Below, piece after piece: positions 59,335 through 64,000 of a stretch of DNA of 64,000 nucleotides. The stretch comes from Tilletia caries (Eukaryota > Basidiomycota > Exobasidiomycetes > Tilletiales > Tilletiaceae). A program made the translations under genes and the position numbers. Location: contig JALUTQ010000018.1 in assembly GCA_032718865.1 (NCBI GenBank), positions 496,001-560,000 on the forward strand, written 5' to 3'. Every line of letters starts with the position of its first letter. The stretch's first letter is position 1. The notes beneath the pieces were generated by a model. That model saw nothing but the letters and a program-made list of their open reading frames with translations. It was not told the origin of the DNA and did not search any database.

Positions 59335-62300
59335 CTACCGACGCCTCGTCGCACCAGGATTCTTCGGCGCCGTGCCCACCGAACCCAGCACCTTCACCGC
59401 CGCATCCCTCACATCCTCATTCACATGCTGCGCCAACAACACAACCTCCCACGCCACCTCGCCCGCTCCCAGGGGACCCTTCTCATCAGGGCCCGCACTC
59501 CCCGCGACCCGATCGAGGACCTCGTCGCTCAGGTTCGCAAGCGTCGCTGCGGCCAGGTTGCCCCGCCCTCCATGTTTCTGCTGGTGGTTGTGCGAGGCAG
59601 TAGCAGCCGCGGCCGACGTCGTCGGCACGTTCGACTTCCTCGCCACCGCTCGATCCTCCGTCTCGAAGAGGGCCTCGAGCCTGGCGTCGCGCGCGACGAT
59701 GGTGCGGACGATGCCCAAGGCGCGCACGGCTGTGCCTGCGGGCCAGTGCAGCGCACAGGAGAGGAGCCGCTTGACGAAGGAGCCTAGTCGTTCGGGGGGT
59801 AGCGTGCTCGTGCGTGGTTTGAGCAACGCCAGTTCGAGCGTTCGGAAGAGTAAGTCCGCGAGGGACGAAGCTGCGAACCCTTTTGCGGCCCTGGCATCCC
59901 GCCTCTGTGCCCTCACCGCATCTTTCGCATCGGACCGGTCGCCCTCCGTCAACAGCACCACCGGCGCATCTTCCACCGCAGGCTCGAGAGCGAGGGAGAG
60001 CATGACCGAGTACAGGTGTGCCACGAAGTCCGACAGGTCCAAGCTGAGCGACTGGCCCTGGGAGAAGAGGAGGTCGAAGGCGGTGAGCAGGAGACAGAGC
60101 GTGTCGCGATGACTCCGCTTGGCCTGGCTCTGGCCTCCGATGCCATACACGGATCCGTTCGGGTAGCCAGGGACGCCATTCGATTTGTTCGTGGACGCCA
60201 TCGTTGGGCCATTCGGGACCTTGACGCCATTAAGCATCAGGGGACCTTGTTCTGCATATACAGACCCGATCCCACCTCCTTCCGACTGTCGTCGAGCTTC
60301 GACGACGAGGTCGCGGAGGACACGGATGAGGTCGCGGAAGAACTCGACGTTGATCCGGTGTCCGTACTTGCATAGACCGTCCAGTGCCGAGCATAGGAGG
60401 GCCGAGGGTGCCGAGGGCGACTTGAGGATCGAGAAGTAGAGGACGAAGAGGAGCTTGAGCGTCTCCGTGTGCTGTTGAACGACAAGCCCGGAGCGATGTC
60501 AACAAAGTCCAGGACCCGGGTCTCAGGATCACTATTGGAGAAGGAAATGCTCACATGCTTCTCCCTCTCCTCCTTATCCACCACCGCATCCGCCTCCTTC
60601 ATCTCCTTCTCAATCTCCCTGACCTCCCTCATCTTCTTAACCGCCTTCTTACTCAAATGCTCCCCCTTCCCCTTCCGCACATCCTTAGGCTTAACCTTCC
60701 CCTTCCCCATCCGATGTCTCGGATCCTCCCTGCCCAACCCCTCCCCACTATGTTTCCGCTTGGAGAACCGGCCGCCGACAGAGGCCGTCATGCTCGCCCT
60801 TACGTCCCCGAGCTCTTCCTTGAGGCGGAGGTGGAGGAGGATGTCAAGGACTCGGGCATCGACCGCGTACCCGCCCTCCTTGATCATCCGATGCAGGAGC
60901 CGGACCACCTCGAGACTGACTTCGCCCGAGTGGTCCCGCTGGAGAACTTCGACGAGGGCAGAGGAACACTGTGTACAGTCGGCGTCCCAGCTGCCTTTGG
61001 TCACGGCCGGACGTGCGGATGATCCATCAGTCGAATTGGCCGAGGAGGCGGCGGCGTCGGCGGCGAGCGAGGCGGATGCGGCATTTCGTGCGCGAGAGCG
61101 GGAGAGACGCGCGATGATGAGGCGGAGGAGGTTCTGCCGGTAGTTGAAATGCGTGGCGCGGGTTAGGATATGGCATAATGCATGGAGCGCACTCGATGAC
61201 AACTCGTCCCGGGCTGCAGGAAGAGTGAGATCAATACGCCGGTCGGAAATGGGAGGGAGGGCATAGCCATAGCATAGAAAAATGAACACACTCACCTTTA
61301 ATGGCCTCTTCACAAAGTTCCAAGAAGTCCCGGTACGACTTCAGCAGACCTTCCTCCCACTCCCGCCGCCGTGCCACATCCTGCGTCGTCTTCTGAGCCT
61401 TCTCCTCGTCGGTCAGGGCTCGGATGCGGTACCCCGGGATGATGTCAGAGAAGACGGCCATGAGGGAGAGGAGGGCGAGTTGGCGGATGGGAGGGTCGAT
61501 CTCGGCGCGTGGTCGCGAGGGGAGGGCGTCTTCCATATCATCATCATCGTCATTTTCGGGATCGTCGTCGTCGTCATCTCCATTGGCCTTCTTCTTATTC
61601 TGCTGCCTGCGCTTCCACAGCTCGCGCTTACGCTTCTTATTAGACAACGTAGGCGCGCCATCTTCGTCCTGAAATGCACCCTCCCCCTCTTCGCCGTCGC
61701 CGATCTGGCCGGTGGGTGTCCTGAGCGGGGCGAGGACGTCCCTGCCGGCGAATACGAGGAGTCGACGGAGGTGAGCGAGCCCGACCTCGGGATCGTTGAC
61801 GACGTTCTGACTGAGGTGGGCGATCTGTTCGCGGGCGTGATGAATGCGGAGCGAGCGCTTGGGCAACGTCATCACCGCATACGGCGCGAGCAATCCGAAG
61901 CGGTTCCCATGGAGGAGGGAGTTACTGGCCACCGCGGCAGCCTGGGACTCCATCTTACGCGCCTTGGCAGAGAGAGTTCTGTGGTCGTTTGCCTCTTCTG
62001 CGGCTGCTTCTGCTGCGAGTTTGGCCTGTTCGGAGCGGAGCTTGTCGAGCACGCGGTCGTCGTGGATGGCGCGGTTCTTTGCGGCGGAGGAGGCGGAGGT
62101 GGACGGGATCACGGTCGCGGCTGCTTCGTCGTAGGCTGCTGCGAGGGCTTTGCCTTCTTCGTCTTCTTCGTCGTCGTCGTCGTCGTCTTCATTTTCCGCT
62201 TCGGAAGGCTCGCCGTTGTCGTTTTCTTCGTTCCAGTCGCCGGCAAGACCGCGGACGGGCAGGCGTTTTCGAGAAAGACGGTCGTCTTCCTCTGTCTTTT

Positions 62301-62790
62301 GAATTTCTGTCCGTTTTGACGATCTGGAGACGCGGGCTGCGTATCGATCTTCGCGGGCGTCGTCGTCCTCGTCGTCCTCGTCATCCTCTTCGTCTGAATT
62401 TTGGTCCATCTCGTCGTCGTCTTCGTCGGAGAGGTCATCGTCATCATCGTCAGAATCAGAGAGGTCGTCGTCGTCGTCCTCATCGTCGTCGCTGTCGATG
62501 ATGGCAGGCAGGTCTTCGTCTGAGCCGGGTTCTTCTCCGTAGAAGGCGAGTGCGTCGTCTGCGTCGGAGTCGTCCTCTGAGTCGACCTTTGCCTGCGCAC
62601 CGTTCACATCAACGCTCCCGTCGTCGTCGTCGTCCTGCTCGTTGCCATCAGCTCGGCCGCGCTGCTGCTCGATGCGAGCTCGTTTGCGGGTCGGGCCAGC
62701 GCTGTTGCCGTTCTTCGCCTTGCCCCGGCCCGCACCGGCACCGGCACCGGCACCCGCTGCGCTGGTCTTGCTCTTCAATGCGCGCGGCAT
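59335..62790 (-). CDS. NOC3: Nucleolar complex protein NOC3 (60S ribosome biogenesis)
   Basis: NOC3 pairs with NOC2 to move pre-60S particles from nucleolus to nucleoplasm, and in yeast also loads pre-replication complexes. Exons 62790-61296, 61213-60555 and 60471-59335 join in phase (introns 82 and 83 nt), about 1,096 residues. The N-terminus is basic and Gly/Ala-rich, then highly acidic (long Asp/Glu tracts, residues about 55-210), as in many nucleolar proteins. The conserved NOC3 block begins FGLLAPYAVMTLPKRSL, continues with LALLSLMAVFSDIIPGYRIR and a Lys-rich coiled coil, and leads to ALHALCHILTRATHFNYRQN and the C-terminal CBF/Mak21-type helical repeat (LLFVLYFSILKSP, FVKRLLSCALHWP). 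Longer than yeast Noc3 mainly by acidic and low-complexity insertions. Long plus-strand frames over this gene are shadows. Confidence 0.9.
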
Positions 62791-62822
62791 TCTGTTCAGC
62801 AGCAGCTTCCGTTCTTCTGTGA

Positions 62823-62860
62823 CAGTCAGTCAGTCAGTCAGTCAGTCAGTCAGTCAGTCA
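62823..62860 (+). repeat. CAGT microsatellite in NOC3 leader
   Basis: About nine uninterrupted CAGT units, 33 bp upstream of the NOC3 start codon on its template side. Length polymorphism would be expected. Confidence 0.95.
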
Positions 62861-63326
62861 GAATTCATTTGATTGCCAGACCATATATGTATGCACTTTT
62901 ACGGCCGAGACAACGCTTCGATCTCGATCCACAGACGCACAGAACATCATCAGCAGAACCACTTAGGCGGTGATCAGTTGCGGGCGCGCTCACCTTGAAA
63001 AATGAGCGCGCGCTCTTGTTTTTTTTTGGGCCGACATGAAAGCGCACGCATGTTCAGTTCCGCGTTTTCAGAGCCGGGGGCCCAAAAATTTCAGAGCGCT
63101 CTCACTCAGTTCTGAGCGCGGCGCTGGGCCGACCTATTTCGATCGGCCCACCTCGAGCGCGCTCTCCGCGCTCGCTCTTGCGTTACAAAGTCATTACAAA
63201 TCACACTGTAACGAAAAAAGTTTTTTCCCTCAGCCAGGCGTAATACCAGTGTCCTGACTCCTGCCCTGCATAGTGCATACTCCCTTCGTGCATCGCTCTC
63301 CTTCCGTCCTAGGCCAATAACGCAAG
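62861..63326. other. Intergenic region with GAGCGCGC-rich patch
   Basis: Between the divergent NOC3 and Myb/SANT-like genes. At 62985-63180, motifs GAGCGCGCTC, GAGCGCTC and GGGCCGA/TCGGCCC recur in both orientations. CGTTACA (63180) and TGTAACG (63209) form a 7-bp inverted pair. It resembles a decayed non-autonomous element, but clear ends and a target duplication were not found. Confidence 0.45.
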
Positions 63327-64000
63327 ATGTCTCCAATCTCGATTCCTTCAACTCCGGTTGCAGCCAGACCTGCAGCGGCTGTGGGCTCCTCTACTCCCGC
63401 TGCGACCCCTCCCACGCAAACCAATCCGGGTACTCCTGCTCCACAGCAGAAAGGCAAAAAGAAACAGGACACCCTTCCAGATGATCCCGCGAAAGTCAAG
63501 AAGGAGCTCTGCGTTTGGAATGATAAGGATGACGAGTGTCTCTTGGCTATCCTAGAGGATGCAAAGGCTGCTAACGAGATGTCTGAGAACGGTTTTTAAA
63601 GTGAGTAAAGTGAGCTGGCTAGTGTCTACTGCCTACCCCTTCTACGACTGGCGGCTATATATCAATTCTGACACATCCTCCCTCCTTCCGCTGCATAACG
63701 ACTTCGTATTGACTACAGGTGCAGACCTACAACAAAGCGGCTGCGTCACTAGAATTGATTAGGATCACAGGTGCAATTAAAACATCTGCGCGCGTACAGG
63801 ACCACTTTAAGAACGTGAGTTTTGTCTCTATTCCCTTGTCAGGTGCCCGTTTGTCCATAAGACGCACTACTATTGAGTCTGATCTTTGAGCTTTCCCTTT
63901 GTAGATGAAAGCCAACTGGAAGGAGGTCAAATTCCTTGCCAGCCAATCTGGCTTCGGGTGGGACAATGACAGTAGCTTGGTCACGGCTCCCGCCGACGTG
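63327..64000 (+). pseudogene. Myb/SANT-like DNA-binding protein of transposon type, frameshifted, 3' end outside window
   Basis: The start MSPISIPSTPV is at 63327. A Pro/Ala/Thr-rich leader is followed by a Myb/SANT-like domain (Myb_DNA-bind_3 type), common in basidiomycete transposon-derived proteins. Exon 1 gives CVWNDKDDECLLAILEDAKA and MSENGF. Exon 2 (63719-63814) gives VQTYNKAAASLELI and KTSARVQDHFKN. Exon 3 (63905 to the edge) gives MKANWKEVKFLASQSGFGWD, the typical end of the domain. All intron phases are 0. At 63593-63597 five T produce GGT TTT TAA, a stop; with four T it reads G-F-K, the expected motif, directly followed by the GTGAGT donor at 63601. So the gene is interrupted by one base. 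The rest lies beyond the window. Confidence 0.75.

Noticed and set aside
61282..62319. 345-codon plus-strand frame with hydrophobic stretches
   Set aside because: Antisense to the acidic, codon-biased part of NOC3; Asp/Glu codons read backwards give Val/Phe/Leu.

Overview
The window is nuclear DNA of a filamentous or yeast-like basidiomycete fungus. The genes carry many short GT-AG introns (about 50-110 nt, usually GTGAGT/GTACGT donors and CAG/TAG acceptors). The products are fungal: a PMC1-type Ca2+-ATPase, a chitin deacetylase, NOC3, a GT17 glycosyltransferase and F-box proteins. The transposon-derived families (Helitron Rep/helicase, DUF6589, Myb/SANT-like) are those that fill basidiomycete genomes. 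I cannot place the species from sequence alone; Ustilaginomycotina or a related lineage is a guess.

Layout. 0-17.5 kb is an accessory, transposon-rich compartment. It holds a DUF6589 gene, a truncated RecQ-like helicase, an 873-bp hAT-like non-autonomous element with a perfect 8-bp target duplication, a two-repeat probable OB-fold gene, an acidic Ser-rich gene, a Rep/helicase Helitron and an F-box gene. 17.5-27.8 kb is almost gene-free and repeat-rich, including a second hAT-like element (789 bp, 18-bp inverted repeats, 8-bp target duplication) and a dispersed 160-bp repeat. 27.8-50.1 kb is ordinary gene space: a disordered Ser/Pro-rich protein, the Ca2+-ATPase, chitin deacetylase, an unknown small protein, GT17 and GT4 glycosyltransferases (a third inverted-repeat element lies just upstream of GT4), and an alpha/beta hydrolase. 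50.1-54.9 kb is gene-poor and repetitive, with a tandem array whose units carry splice-site-like signals. 54.9-62.8 kb holds an NmrA-like gene, an F-box/beta-propeller gene and NOC3. The right edge enters a Myb/SANT-like transposon-type gene.

The most striking pattern is in the accessory genes. Seven single-base frameshifts in five genes (OB-type gene twice, acidic gene, Helitron twice, F-box gene, Myb/SANT gene) all fall in runs of exactly five A or T. In every case reading the run as four restores a continuous protein and, where it can be checked, splice phase. Two more shifts lie in runs of seven. Other five-base A/T runs in the window are in frame, including one in the Ca2+-ATPase. The pattern could be decay by slippage, an assembly artefact, or slippage tolerated or used during expression.

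As a working unit, the right-central genes make a wall/glycan and Ca2+ housekeeping neighbourhood. The left genes look like a Helitron with possible accessory genes set among non-autonomous elements. Genes on both strands are interleaved with no sign of operons.
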